52,935 bases of DNA from a virus, in IMG/VR virus record IMGVR_UViG_3300034082_003237, positions 1-52,935 of that record; one strand, given 5' to 3'. Made by a program: the position numbers and the translations under genes. Of the stretch, positions 19,301-27,762 are shown in pieces. The notes under the pieces are model-generated. The model saw nothing but the letters and a program-made list of their open reading frames with translations. It was not told where the DNA came from and made no database searches. Every line of letters begins with the position of its first letter. The first letter of the stretch is position 1.

Positions 19301-19934
19301 GTTCGTCCTGCTCCTCGGTTGGTTCCTCTATGGATACTATCTCAGCATCCTCGATGTCTGCTTCCCCGAGCATTTGGCGAACAGCGCTCTCTGGAAGAAC
19401 GCCAGAAATGCCCATTAATTGAAGCAGCTGTCTAGCTTCTGATTCTGGGTCAAATGTGTTTCCTATTTGTTTTAATTGGTCAGAGCCAGCAAGCGTGGCT
19501 TTTATGGTTTCGCTGGTTTTGTTGCCAACATCCATTTGTACGCTGATGTTTGTTTGGTCCATGCCAAGAAGTTTTGTTCTTCTGTCCATTATCGAAAGAA
19601 CTTGCTGTATCGCTTTGAGGTCTGGCTCAACGGCAACCTCTGTACCGTCATCCATGACCTGCCTGCGGTGCTGTGTGAGTGGCCAGATTGCCTGTTGTAG
19701 GCTGTCGAGCCTCTCAAGCTCTAGGCGAAGAACCTCAGGATAAGCCATGAGGGTTTCTCTGTTCATTTTTTCAAGCTGCCTAGATATTGCTTTGGATACT
19801 GCGCTTGTGGTCATTCCAAAACGTCGCGCTATTTCTGACGTCGATGTTCCCGCTTGGCGAAGTTTGAAAATACGCATGTCCCTTTCTCCGAGGAATTCAC
19901 GCGTTGCAATTTTATTGCTTTTGTCTTCGCTCAT
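19293..19934 (-). CDS. Probable small terminase subunit (HTH protein), 213 aa
   Basis: The N-terminal helix-turn-helix (residues 20-55, MRIFKLRQAGTSTSEIARRF, then TTSAVSKAISRQLE), a LELERLDSLQQAIWPL helix and DLKAIQQVLSIMDRRTKLLGMD are the layout of small terminase subunits that recognise phage DNA for packaging. The tail is acidic (IEEPTEEQDEHE). The start at 19934 follows TAAGAT by 6 nt (leaderless pattern). The large subunit is not nearby. It could also be a regulator. Confidence 0.65.
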   Translation of the reverse strand: MSEDKSNKIATREFLGERDMRIFKLRQAGTSTSEIARRFGMTTSAVSKAISRQLEKMNRETLMAYPEVLRLELERLDSLQQAIWPLTQHRRQVMDDGTEVAVEPDLKAIQQVLSIMDRRTKLLGMDQTNISVQMDVGNKTSETIKATLAGSDQLKQIGNTFDPESEARQLLQLMGISGVLPESAVRQMLGEADIEDAEIVSIEEPTEEQDEHE

Positions 19935-19954
19935 TTCCCTATCTTAGTGAGTTA

Positions 19955-21796
19955 TTAGTCAACTTTCATGAACTCAATCACTTCGAATGGGAATATCTTG
20001 CCCCGTTTGATTTTTAGAGGCCACTGACGCTGGTCCCTGGCGCCCCTAAAGTGCCGTACGTCGTAAACATACGGCTCATTGGCTGTTGGGTCGGGTTGCA
20101 AAGATATACCAAATTCCGGCCAGCGCGACCAAACCGCAGAACCAAATGGACGAAGCTCGCGTGTTGTGACCGTTGTTCCGAGCGGAGCATGATGCTCAAG
20201 CCAAAGCGCACAGCCGTAAACTGTTCTAATCGTGTCAAGATATTTTGCCACCTCAACCGCGATTGCTTCAGACGTTCTTCCACCTGGGTCAACAAATGCT
20301 TTATACAGAGGACCCATAACTAGAATGTCTGGCTTAACACGCTCAATCGCTTCTTCTAGAATCAGTCTGTCCTCTGGTTTGAGCAAGTCCATTCCAGAAG
20401 GCTTGGTTAAAACCTCACCATAAATCCGCGCTACATGGCCTCTTCGCATGGCCTGTGTGACAATTGCAGAGGACGCTCTTCTGATGATTCTTTCTGGGTT
20501 TTCAAGGTCAACTGTAAGTGTGGTTACTGGTTTCATTTGTCCGTAGGTGAATGGATGAACTCCTGCGGCGGCGCAAAGCGCGACCTGTCTCGCAAGCATC
20601 GTTTTTCCGACACCTTCCGCGGCAACAACGATTACTCGCTCCCCTCTTTCTAGGAGACCAGGGATAACCCAGTCGTAGGAATCATCAACCTGCTCTGAAA
20701 TAAAATCATTCCACTGAACGAGTCTGCCCGGGTCGGTTATTTGTTTGGATGTTGTTGCCGAGAGAATCATCGACACCTTGGAAATAATTTGACCAGAGCT
20801 GAGGTCATCTCTTACAAAAAGGTCTTGAATCTTTGTTAAAGCAGAGTCATATATCGATTCTGTTTTTTCTTCAACCGGTTCGTTGTTATCTTTTGGACCA
20901 TTCTCAATATTTTCGGCGTTGTCGATACCATCAATGTATTCAGAGGACGGTTCTGACGTTGGAGAAAATGCTACGAGCGTCTCAAATGTTTCTCCAGAAT
21001 TGAGGTGGTCGGTAATATCTTTTTTTTCTGGGCAAATCCAGGCCTGAACATCGCATCCAGCAATGGTGAGAACATTAAGCAACTTCGCTGCATGCTCCAA
21101 TCCGGGCGAGTCGTTGTCTGCAACGATGTCAACGACAGCACCAGCAAGAGCTTCGGTGTGTATGTCGAGCCAGTGCCCAGCCCCACCAGGCATTGTCGTG
21201 GCGACATAGCCGAGAGCCGTGAGTGTGTCTACATCCTTTTCGCCTTCGACAACCCATATTGGAGTTCCAGACTCTTTCGCAGCAAGAACTGCTGGCAGGT
21301 TGTAGAGAATTTTAGGAACTTCCGAAAGCGAGTATGACCATCCACCATTCTCAACTGGTTTTCTCTGTCGAAAAGTCTTGACTCCATCTTGATTTACGTA
21401 TCTGACTTTTTGAAATAACAATTCACCGGATTCGTCAATGTAGTCATAGGAACAGACAAATTTAAGGTCATCTTTGACAATCGGTTTTGGTGCTTGCTTT
21501 GGCGTTTGCTGTTTGTCTTTTTTTACAATCGACTTTTCATAAATTGTGCTCGTGCCATTTTGCGGCATTATGTCAGATATGGAAAGACCTACCGACGCGC
21601 ATATTTCTGCAGCATCGCACCCATTACCTCTGTGGCAATGAACGAGTACTCGGCCATCAGTCCCCTCGCTGACAGAGAGGGACGGGTTGTTGTCATCGTT
21701 GCGGCACGGGCAGCGAGCCATGAAGTTGCCACCGCTTTGGCGTACACCGTCAAGCCGGTCTAAGAAGTTTTGGACAATTGGCCCGGGAGCATTCAT
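19955..21796 (-). CDS. Primase-helicase (CHC2-like zinc, TOPRIM, RecA-like ATPase), 613 aa
   Basis: Makes primers and unwinds DNA at the phage fork, by family knowledge. Order: zinc domain at residues 28-60 (CPCRNDD, HCHRGNGCD), TOPRIM at about 175-255 (IWVVEGEKDVDTLTALG, DIVADNDSPG), an acidic linker, then a RecA-like ATPase from about 365 with Walker A AAEGVGKTMLARQ and a TVDLENPE strand. The ATPase half resembles RepA/AAA_25 helicases. The ATG at 21796 overlaps the stop of the WhiB-like gene, so the two are coupled. Confidence 0.88.
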   Translation of the reverse strand: MNAPGPIVQNFLDRLDGVRQSGGNFMARCPCRNDDNNPSLSVSEGTDGRVLVHCHRGNGCDAAEICASVGLSISDIMPQNGTSTIYEKSIVKKDKQQTPKQAPKPIVKDDLKFVCSYDYIDESGELLFQKVRYVNQDGVKTFRQRKPVENGGWSYSLSEVPKILYNLPAVLAAKESGTPIWVVEGEKDVDTLTALGYVATTMPGGAGHWLDIHTEALAGAVVDIVADNDSPGLEHAAKLLNVLTIAGCDVQAWICPEKKDITDHLNSGETFETLVAFSPTSEPSSEYIDGIDNAENIENGPKDNNEPVEEKTESIYDSALTKIQDLFVRDDLSSGQIISKVSMILSATTSKQITDPGRLVQWNDFISEQVDDSYDWVIPGLLERGERVIVVAAEGVGKTMLARQVALCAAAGVHPFTYGQMKPVTTLTVDLENPERIIRRASSAIVTQAMRRGHVARIYGEVLTKPSGMDLLKPEDRLILEEAIERVKPDILVMGPLYKAFVDPGGRTSEAIAVEVAKYLDTIRTVYGCALWLEHHAPLGTTVTTRELRPFGSAVWSRWPEFGISLQPDPTANEPYVYDVRHFRGARDQRQWPLKIKRGKIFPFEVIEFMKVD

Positions 21797-22185
21797 TGTG
21801 TTTCTCGTAACGCTCTTTTTATGGCAGCGTCCTTGAGCCTGTAATTTCCTTTGTAGGCATATCCGTTAGCGTTCCTTCGACCTATCCCTGGAAGAAAGAT
21901 TCGCGCTTCGCGAGAAAGGGTAATTCCCTCATTGCTTCTGATTAGGGCTCTTTCCGATTCTGTTTTCCCACCCCAAATACCGATTGGCTCATGTCTCAGT
22001 GAGTACTCAAGGCAGTGTTCTTGACTGGCGCATGAGTTGCATAACTCAATGGCTTCTTTTGTATCAGCCCTGTATTTCTCCCACTGCCCGCGCGGTAGTC
22101 CCTTTTCGATTATCGGAAACCATTTGTCAACATCGTGCCCTTTGCAATTTCCTTCGGCTGGTGGCGCATCGCAGTTTTGCAACAA
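21793..22185 (-). CDS. Second WhiB-like iron-sulfur regulator, 130 aa
   Basis: Cys at residues 5 and 14 (QNCDAPP, EGNCKG), then LCNSCASQEHC with CxxC and a fourth Cys, and IGIWGGKTESER. This is the Wbl cluster site plus the G-I/V-WGG turn. A basic extension follows (KGNYRLKDAAIKRAL). The start is TTG at 22185 with TAAGGAG 5-6 nt upstream. It is coupled to the primase-helicase. It shares only the family core with the 104-aa copy at 4108-4422, so the two were probably acquired separately. Confidence 0.88.
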   Translation of the reverse strand: MLQNCDAPPAEGNCKGHDVDKWFPIIEKGLPRGQWEKYRADTKEAIELCNSCASQEHCLEYSLRHEPIGIWGGKTESERALIRSNEGITLSREARIFLPGIGRRNANGYAYKGNYRLKDAAIKRALRETQ

Positions 22186-22194
22186 TTTGACTCC

Positions 22195-22617
22195 TTAGGT
22201 CGGGTTAGGTTTGGTTATCCTAGCGACGTCGGATGAGGAAAGAAATACCAGAGCGTGTTTTACTACAAGATTTCCAGAGATGTCTGTTGCAACGATATCG
22301 ATTGCTTCCAAGGGTATTTTAAACCTTGAAGCAATTGCTGCTTTCATTTTGCTTATATCGATTTCTTCTTCAACAAATTTTATATTGTCGTCGATGTTTG
22401 CTAGGACGGCCCCAGCTGTCAGAGCCTTCATTACTCCATCTTTTTGAACTGCGCGAAGACACCATGCGCAAGCTAATTTTGGGGTCGATGCAGCACGTGC
22501 GCGAGTTTCTGTATGCCCGCATGAAAGCAGGTGTCTATATTCGACTTTTCCCCATGCACCCTCGCGGGTGATTTGGACCACGTCTTGGCGTGGTGCTTTG
22601 CGATGTTCGGTTGTCAC
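22195..22617 (-). CDS. Hypothetical zinc-site protein, 140 aa
   Basis: The start is GTG at 22617; CATAAT lies 8 nt upstream inside the palindrome CCACCATTATGGTGG (22620-22634). The N-terminal third has LLSCGHTETR and LACAWCLR, a likely zinc site. The C-terminal two thirds form a helical/beta domain (FVEEEIDISKMKAAIASRF). Family not recognised; codirectional with the WhiB-like gene. Confidence 0.6.
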   Translation of the reverse strand: MTTEHRKAPRQDVVQITREGAWGKVEYRHLLSCGHTETRARAASTPKLACAWCLRAVQKDGVMKALTAGAVLANIDDNIKFVEEEIDISKMKAAIASRFKIPLEAIDIVATDISGNLVVKHALVFLSSSDVARITKPNPT

Positions 22618-22644
22618 AGCCCACCATTATGGTGGAAAACTAAG

Positions 22645-22905
22645 TTACTTTGAGAGACCCTTAAAGAACTTTCGCAACCATTTTTTTACGCCACGAGCAT
22701 CAACGGAAACCTGTGACGGAATGCTGTCGATTAACTTCTCGATTTTGTCTGCATGCTCGGCAATTTGCTTAGCTGCAATTTCTTCAACGAAATCCTCCGC
22801 TTTGGAGAAAGTGCTTTTTGGCGCAGCCTTTTTTGCAGCTGGCTTTGCAGCAGTCTTTTTAGCAGGAGCCTTCTTTGATGTTGTCTTTTTCTTTGATGTT
22901 GCCAT
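22645..22905 (-). CDS. Histone H1-like Lys/Ala-rich protein, 86 aa
   Basis: Residues 2-35 are a low-complexity Lys/Ala/Thr tail built from KKxAxK units, like histone H1-type C termini. The rest is a helical domain (AEDFVEEIAAKQIAEHADKI, then a basic KKWLRKFFKGL end). DNA binding is likely from charge. The start at 22905 has TAGTGT (22913-22918) 7 nt upstream, a leaderless layout. Divergent from the gene at 22987. Confidence 0.65.
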   Translation of the reverse strand: MATSKKKTTSKKAPAKKTAAKPAAKKAAPKSTFSKAEDFVEEIAAKQIAEHADKIEKLIDSIPSQVSVDARGVKKWLRKFFKGLSK

Positions 22906-22986
22906 AGACTAAACACTAGCAAACCCTCAACGGCGACAGCGTAACTACCTCCCCTGCCGCGAGGCGGCCCAGCGTAGGCTGTGAAG

Positions 22987-23634
22987 GTGGAAGGTTCATA
23001 TGACAACGATTATAGTAAAATTGCCCTTGCTATAACGGCGGCCCAATTAGCCAAATCCACCAGCGTGAAAGAGTTTGGCATCGGGGAGGACCTTTCAATC
23101 AACTTCTTTGGCTGGGAGCGTGACGAACTGGTGATTGTGTGCCAAATGAGGCAGGATTTGATGAAGATAGACCCAGAGGAGCGTTTGGCCCGCTGTGCGG
23201 AGCTCTGCGCCGTTCTGAGGCGATACTGGGGCGTGTCGTCGATAACCATGGTTGCTGAGGGGTACTGTTCTGCGGATATGGCAGAGACGGAAGGCCTAGC
23301 TCTATCCGACGCCTTTTTGGATGCTTCAAAGCCGGTAAAAGAGTGCATTACCGTAACCAACGTAACCCTTGATAAAAAGGCCGTAAATGACAACGGTTTT
23401 GTGACAACCATTCTTGCCGTCCCCTACTCCTACGAGCTTGGCAGAACCTTGAAGTGGTTTGACACCCTTATCTATACAAACGGCGGGGGAAAGAATTTTA
23501 GGAACTCAAAATACCCTCAGTCAATGAGACGGGCACTAAAGAACAAAATCGTTGAAGGTCTTCCAAATGAGGCCTACGATGAGCTAAGGGGCCTAATAAA
23601 AATGAATGGATTTCATATACAGGAATTTTATTAA
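22987..23634 (+). CDS. Hypothetical protein, 215 aa
   Basis: The start is the GTG at 22987, 6 nt after TAGGCT (22975-22980). The GTG at 22981 is in frame but abuts the -10. The product has an ordered globular look: INFFGWERDELVIVCQM, then RYWGVSSITMVAEGYCS, and VTTILAVPYSYELGRTLKWF. No membrane segments or metal motifs. Family unknown. Together with the next gene it leads into the ribonucleotide reductase. Confidence 0.6.
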   Translation: MEGSYDNDYSKIALAITAAQLAKSTSVKEFGIGEDLSINFFGWERDELVIVCQMRQDLMKIDPEERLARCAELCAVLRRYWGVSSITMVAEGYCSADMAETEGLALSDAFLDASKPVKECITVTNVTLDKKAVNDNGFVTTILAVPYSYELGRTLKWFDTLIYTNGGGKNFRNSKYPQSMRRALKNKIVEGLPNEAYDELRGLIKMNGFHIQEFY

Positions 23635-23650
23635 AGTATAATTATCGCAT

Positions 23651-23989
23651 ATGCCATTTTATGACAACTCCTACGACGACATGTATGGTCGTTCGCGAAA
23701 CCTTTTTGATAATGTAACAATTCTCCCTGCGGACAGGAGTCCTTGCCTCGTGTGCGGTCACCCAACAGGGGATTGCGCTGGTGGCGATTCTTCGCACACA
23801 AGGATATCTGGATTTGGGTTATCTGACTCCCTCAAGGTTGTCCAAACCTATCTAGTTGAAGAGGACATCCACGAAGAGAGACAAATAACACCATCTATAA
23901 AAACAAAAGTTCTGTTGCACAAGAAGGGCAAGCAGATACCATATGCCGAAGCCGAGAGACTTGGGTTAATTAAAAACTGGTCAAAATAA
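23651..23989 (+). CDS. Conserved actinophage hypothetical protein, 112 aa
   Basis: CLVCGHPTGDCAGG at residues 32-45 is a signature I associate with a small protein common in actinobacteriophages, with the Cys/His likely holding zinc. A beta-rich stretch follows (VVQTYLVEEDIHEE) and then KTKVLLHKKGKQIPYAEAER. TATAAT (23637-23642) lies 8 nt before the ATG. Function unknown. Confidence 0.7.
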   Translation: MPFYDNSYDDMYGRSRNLFDNVTILPADRSPCLVCGHPTGDCAGGDSSHTRISGFGLSDSLKVVQTYLVEEDIHEERQITPSIKTKVLLHKKGKQIPYAEAERLGLIKNWSK

Positions 23990-24080
23990 GAGCAAAGTTA
24001 CTACGACTTTAGACCCTTTCAGTATTCTCGGTTAAGTTAAAATCGATACCTACTCAAACCACTATCACACAGGAAAAATC

Positions 24081-26006
24081 ATGACTTCGCTTGACCAATC
24101 GTTCGTAGATTCGTATTCCCAAAAACAGGCTCCATGGGGCTTTAACGGCATGGGAGAAATCGTTTTTCTCCGCACATACAGCCGCAAAAAAGAAGATGGC
24201 AACAACGAAACTTGGACAGAAACTCTTCAGCGAGTAATCAACGGCGCGATGGAGGTCGGTGTTGATTACACAAAAGAAGAAGCGGAAGCGCTTTTTGACC
24301 ATTGCTTTAATCTTCGTTGTTCTTTTTCGGGCCGTTCGCTTTGGCAACTAGGAACACCACTTGTTCAGAAGTTCAACGCAACTTCGCTAAATAACTGCTA
24401 CTTCACCAACATCGAAAAAATTGAAGACTTCGAACTCTTGTTTGAATACCTCATGCTCGGTGGCGGTGTGGGTTTCTCTGTAGAGCGTTCGAAGATTCAC
24501 GACTTACCAAAGGTTAAGTTGGGTGTAACAATCACACACGAACGTAGTAACGATGCAGACATTATTGTCCCTGACTCGCGTCAAGGCTGGAAGCGACTTC
24601 TTCACGCAGTATTGAAGTCATACTTTGATACGGGCAAGTCGTTCTCGTATTCAACAGTTCTCATTCGTGAATATGGCGCACCGTTGAAGACATTTGGCGG
24701 CACCGCATCTGGTCCTGGAGCACTAATTGATGGAATTGCGGATATTGCGAAAGTAATGCAGAACCGTGAGGGCAAGAAACTCCGTTCGATTGATGTGCTC
24801 GATATTTGCAACATCATTGGCCGCATTGTCGTCTCTGGTTCATCACGCCGTTCAGCGCAGATTGCAATGGGCGACCCGGATGACGTTCTTTTCCTTCGTG
24901 CAAAAAATTGGGCATCTGGGAATATTCCAGCATGGAGAGCCAACTCAAACAACTCCATTTACGCCGACCACTACGACGAAATTATGACCGAACTCTGGAA
25001 GGGGTACGACGGAACCGGCGAGCCTTACGGTTTGTTGAATCGTCGACTTGCTCGCAAGTTCGGAAGACTTGGTGAGGCCAAGCCTGACAACTCAATTGAG
25101 GGTTTTAATCCATGTGCAGAAATTGCGCTAGCAGATGGAGAGTCGTGCAACTTGGCAACCATATTCTTGCCTAACGTTGAGTCGCTTGAGCAATTTAAAG
25201 AAATCTCTCGTTTGCTTTACAAGACGCAAAAACAAATTACTCGCATGGCGTATCCGTACGAGAAGACCACAAGTATCGTCAGCAAGAACGCGCGACTCGG
25301 ACAGTCGGTAACAGGAATCCTCCAGTGTTCAGAAGAACAGGTTTCGTGGCTATCTCCTGCCTACGAGTACCTGCAGGAATTTGACAAGCAGTACTCAGCA
25401 GAGCGCGGATGGCCAGCATCGGTTCGTTTGACGACGGTTCAGCCATCAGGAACGCTTTCATTGCTTCCTGGAGTAACTCCTGGAATCCACCCTGCATTTG
25501 CTCCGTACTATGTGAGACGTGTTCGCTTCGGTTCGTCTGACCCGCTTGTCGAGGCTTGCCGCAAGCGTGGATACAAGATTCAGTGGGATATTGGGATTGA
25601 TGGTCGAGAGGACCACACTCGCTATGTTGTGGATTTCCCATGCATGTCGCCAGAGGGTTCGGTGCTCGCCTCAGCAATGACGGCAATCGAACAGCTTGAA
25701 TGGGTTAAGAAGATGCAAACAGAGTGGGCAGATAATGCCGTATCTGTGACCGTCTATTACCGCAAAGAGGAACTTGGGGAAATCCAGGAATGGCTTTCAA
25801 AGAACTACGACAAGAGCGTTAAGTCAGTTTCGTTCTTGTTGCACGTTGACCATAACTTCTCGTTGCCTCCATATGAAGAAATCACCAAGGACGAGTACAA
25901 CAAGATGCTTGCCAAGGTTGATTTCTCCACACCACTGCAAGATGTGACTTTTATGGGTGATTTAGACCTCGACAATTGCGCAACTGGTGCCTGTCCGATA
26001 AAGTAA
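24081..26006 (+). CDS. nrdJ: Monomeric adenosylcobalamin-dependent (class II) ribonucleoside reductase, 641 aa
   Basis: Converts ribonucleotides to deoxyribonucleotides with coenzyme B12, supplying dNTPs for phage replication. Support: LNNCYFTNI with the first active-site Cys, GGTASGPGALIDG, FNPCAEIALADGESCNLAT with the radical-site Cys region, QPSGTLSLLPGVTPGIHPAF, and a redox-active C terminus DNCATGACPIK. The length is near that of the monomeric RTPR type. The ATG at 24081 follows AGGAAAAATC. Three tRNAs follow at once. No thioredoxin gene is next to it. Confidence 0.93.
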   Translation: MTSLDQSFVDSYSQKQAPWGFNGMGEIVFLRTYSRKKEDGNNETWTETLQRVINGAMEVGVDYTKEEAEALFDHCFNLRCSFSGRSLWQLGTPLVQKFNATSLNNCYFTNIEKIEDFELLFEYLMLGGGVGFSVERSKIHDLPKVKLGVTITHERSNDADIIVPDSRQGWKRLLHAVLKSYFDTGKSFSYSTVLIREYGAPLKTFGGTASGPGALIDGIADIAKVMQNREGKKLRSIDVLDICNIIGRIVVSGSSRRSAQIAMGDPDDVLFLRAKNWASGNIPAWRANSNNSIYADHYDEIMTELWKGYDGTGEPYGLLNRRLARKFGRLGEAKPDNSIEGFNPCAEIALADGESCNLATIFLPNVESLEQFKEISRLLYKTQKQITRMAYPYEKTTSIVSKNARLGQSVTGILQCSEEQVSWLSPAYEYLQEFDKQYSAERGWPASVRLTTVQPSGTLSLLPGVTPGIHPAFAPYYVRRVRFGSSDPLVEACRKRGYKIQWDIGIDGREDHTRYVVDFPCMSPEGSVLASAMTAIEQLEWVKKMQTEWADNAVSVTVYYRKEELGEIQEWLSKNYDKSVKSVSFLLHVDHNFSLPPYEEITKDEYNKMLAKVDFSTPLQDVTFMGDLDLDNCATGACPIK

Positions 26007-26013
26007 AGGACAT

Positions 26014-26086
26014 GCGTCGGTGGCCAAACGGATAAGGCAACAGACTTCTAATCTGTAGACTGTAGGTTCGAGTCCTACCCGACGCG
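26014..26086 (+). tRNA. tRNA-Arg (TCT)
   Basis: Acceptor GCGTCGG pairs with CCGACGC, the anticodon stem ACAGA/TCTGT encloses CTTCTAA, and the T-arm GTAGG/CCTAC encloses TTCGAGT. No CCA is encoded. It reads AGA. It lies 8 nt after the reductase stop codon. Confidence 0.93.
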
Positions 26087-26107
26087 CACTAGTATTAGTT
26101 AAACCAC

Positions 26108-26194
26108 GGAACGGTGGCAGAGTGGACAAACGCATCCGCCTTGAAAGCGGACGGCTCAAAAGGCCCGGGGGTTCGAATCCCTCCCGTTCCTCCA
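26108..26194 (+). tRNA. tRNA-Ser (TGA)
   Basis: Acceptor GGAACGG pairs with CCGTTCC, the loop CTTGAAA gives anticodon TGA, and a long variable arm is typical of Ser tRNA. CCA is encoded at 26192-26194. It reads UCA. Confidence 0.93.
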
Positions 26195-26195
26195 C

Positions 26196-26271
26196 GCCCT
26201 TGAAGCATAATTGGCAATGCACCTCACTTGTAATGAGGAGAGAGTGGGTTCGAATCCCACCAAGGGCTCCA
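26196..26271 (+). tRNA. tRNA-Thr (TGT)
   Basis: Acceptor GCCCTTG pairs with CAAGGGC, the anticodon stem CCTCA/TGAGG encloses CTTGTAA, and the T-arm GTGGG/CCCAC is intact. CCA is encoded at 26269-26271. It reads ACA. Confidence 0.93.
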
Positions 26272-26294
26272 GGTGGGGTAGAATATATCATGCC

Positions 26295-27095
26295 ATGGGC
26301 ATAACTATTTACAGAAATCATAAAGTTGGCGAAATACCGCCGACCCCAATGACGTCGATGGTCGACGACTCATTAACCCCAGATAGCATAAAAGTACTAA
26401 AAGAGTATGGCTCCATGCTCGGTTATCCAGTTTCGTATTTGCAGGAGCAGGAGGGTCGGCTAATACAGAATCTTCTGCCCGTGAAAAAGACCGAAAATCA
26501 GCAGATTTCTACATCATCCAAGGTTGAATTGGAGATGCACACAGAATCATCATTTCACCCATATAGACCGTCTTATGTTCTCTTGCTTTGCCTGCGTGGC
26601 GATGATGCTGTAGCTACAACATACGCAGATGATTTCGACATAGTCTCGAAGTTGAGCCGAGAAGCTATTTCCATCCTTCAGAAGAAATGGTTTACCACGC
26701 AAATAGACCAAAGCTTTAGGTCTGAAGGGCAGCCAGACTTGCACGTGGCTACGCCGATACTGGAAAAAATAGGACTAGACAATGAGAACAACTGGAAGAT
26801 AACTTACGATTCCTGGTTCATGAAAGCAGTTGGAGAAGGATGCGATGACTCGCGCCTACAGGCTGCAAGCGCACTGCAAGATATGCGTGACGCTGTGAAT
26901 TCCTCAACAAGAGAAGTTGTCCTGAAGACTGGAGACTTGCTTGTTATAAATAATGACCGTACGGTCCACGGACGAAAGCCGTTCAAGCCAAGATACGATG
27001 GAACCGACAGGTGGGTGCAACGGATGCTTGTGGTTCGTGATATGCCCCCTCCAGAGCATTTCAATGGGCACATGATTACAACAGTGTTTGAGTGA
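26295..27095 (+). CDS. Clavaminate-synthase-like Fe(II)/2-oxoglutarate oxygenase, 266 aa
   Basis: The family hydroxylates free or carrier-bound amino acids such as Arg and Asn, using Fe(II), O2 and 2-oxoglutarate. The facial triad is visible: MHTESSFHPYRPSYVLL carries the H-x-E, NNDRTVHGRKPF the distal His, and RWVQRMLVVRD the 2-oxoglutarate Arg. The HTE-x-x-FHPYRPSY block is typical of the TauD-superfamily branch that includes clavaminate synthase, VioC and AsnO. The ATG at 26295 lies just after TAGAAT/TATATC. Substrate cannot be told from sequence. Coupled to the next gene. Confidence 0.82.
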   Translation: MGITIYRNHKVGEIPPTPMTSMVDDSLTPDSIKVLKEYGSMLGYPVSYLQEQEGRLIQNLLPVKKTENQQISTSSKVELEMHTESSFHPYRPSYVLLLCLRGDDAVATTYADDFDIVSKLSREAISILQKKWFTTQIDQSFRSEGQPDLHVATPILEKIGLDNENNWKITYDSWFMKAVGEGCDDSRLQAASALQDMRDAVNSSTREVVLKTGDLLVINNDRTVHGRKPFKPRYDGTDRWVQRMLVVRDMPPPEHFNGHMITTVFE

Positions 27096-27415
27096 TGAGG
27101 AAATTCAATCCCTTCAAAATGGATTTTAATGTGATGTTCGAGCCAAGATACGACCTATACCCTGTTGCGGTTTTTCAATCTAGATACAGCGGCATATACG
27201 AAGGTGGGGAGTGGTTCGCGATTGGTAATTTTAAAAGTTTCGACGAAATAGGGATTTCAGAATACCTATTCGGCGGTGATTGCGACGCTGTTGATTTTTG
27301 GATGTCTGAAAAATCAGAAATGATTGGAGTTGGGAGTACACCAGACGCTGCTGTAAAGAATCTCTACGAGCGGTATGAGGAAAAAGGTGGCCCTACTCAA
27401 ACATCTCCGGATTAA
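27095..27415 (+). CDS. Hypothetical protein coupled to the oxygenase, 106 aa
   Basis: The ATG at 27095 shares one base with the upstream stop (TGATG). FQSRYSGIYEGGEWFAIGNF, then EYLFGGDCDAVDFW and TPDAAVKNLYERYEEK, resemble a small conserved protein of phages and bacteria whose function I do not know. Its coupling suggests work with the oxygenase. Confidence 0.6.
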   Translation: MRKFNPFKMDFNVMFEPRYDLYPVAVFQSRYSGIYEGGEWFAIGNFKSFDEIGISEYLFGGDCDAVDFWMSEKSEMIGVGSTPDAAVKNLYERYEEKGGPTQTSPD

Positions 27416-27539
27416 TAAAACTCAATTTATTCCACATCTTTTTTACAAGAGGAATTGAAGTTATCGCGACGAATAGCGCAAAAACAATGGTGACTATAAA
27501 AGAGTTATTTTTACCAATTTTTGGTCTATTTACATTCAT
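27393..27539 (-). CDS. Small single-pass membrane protein, 48 aa
   Basis: Hand-translated. ATG at 27539 with GATAGGAACAATC as ribosome site. Positive start (NVNRPKIGKNN), one membrane segment (FIVTIVFALFVAITSIPLV) and a basic end. It overlaps the convergent 106-aa gene by 23 nt. A holin or antiholin role is possible but unsupported beyond topology. Confidence 0.5.
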   Translation of the reverse strand: MNVNRPKIGKNNSFIVTIVFALFVAITSIPLVKKMWNKLSFINPEMFE

Positions 27540-27614
27540 GATTGTTCCTATCTATTTTAGAGATACTTTGTGTATGTTCATCTTATAACAAGATTAAACG
27601 CCATAATAGACATC

Positions 27615-27761
27615 ATGACACTAATCGCTCTAATCGCTTCATTTGCCCTACTAGCCGCTGCACACCGCTTCGTCATGAATTCCGTAGAATCATATGACGG
27701 ATACGGAGCTGGCACAACCCGTGAGTGGAGGCAGTTTGAGAAGGAAAAGCTCGGCTTCTAG
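27615..27761 (+). CDS. Small single-pass membrane protein, 48 aa
   Basis: The start at 27615 is chosen because the hydrophobic segment (LIALIASFALLAAAHRFV) begins there and CATAAT lies 7 nt upstream. The polar end reads GTTREWRQFEKEKLGF. It ends 2 nt before the convergent 202-aa gene. Divergent from the other 48-aa membrane protein. Function unknown. Confidence 0.5.
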   Translation: MTLIALIASFALLAAAHRFVMNSVESYDGYGAGTTREWRQFEKEKLGF

Positions 27762-27762
27762 A

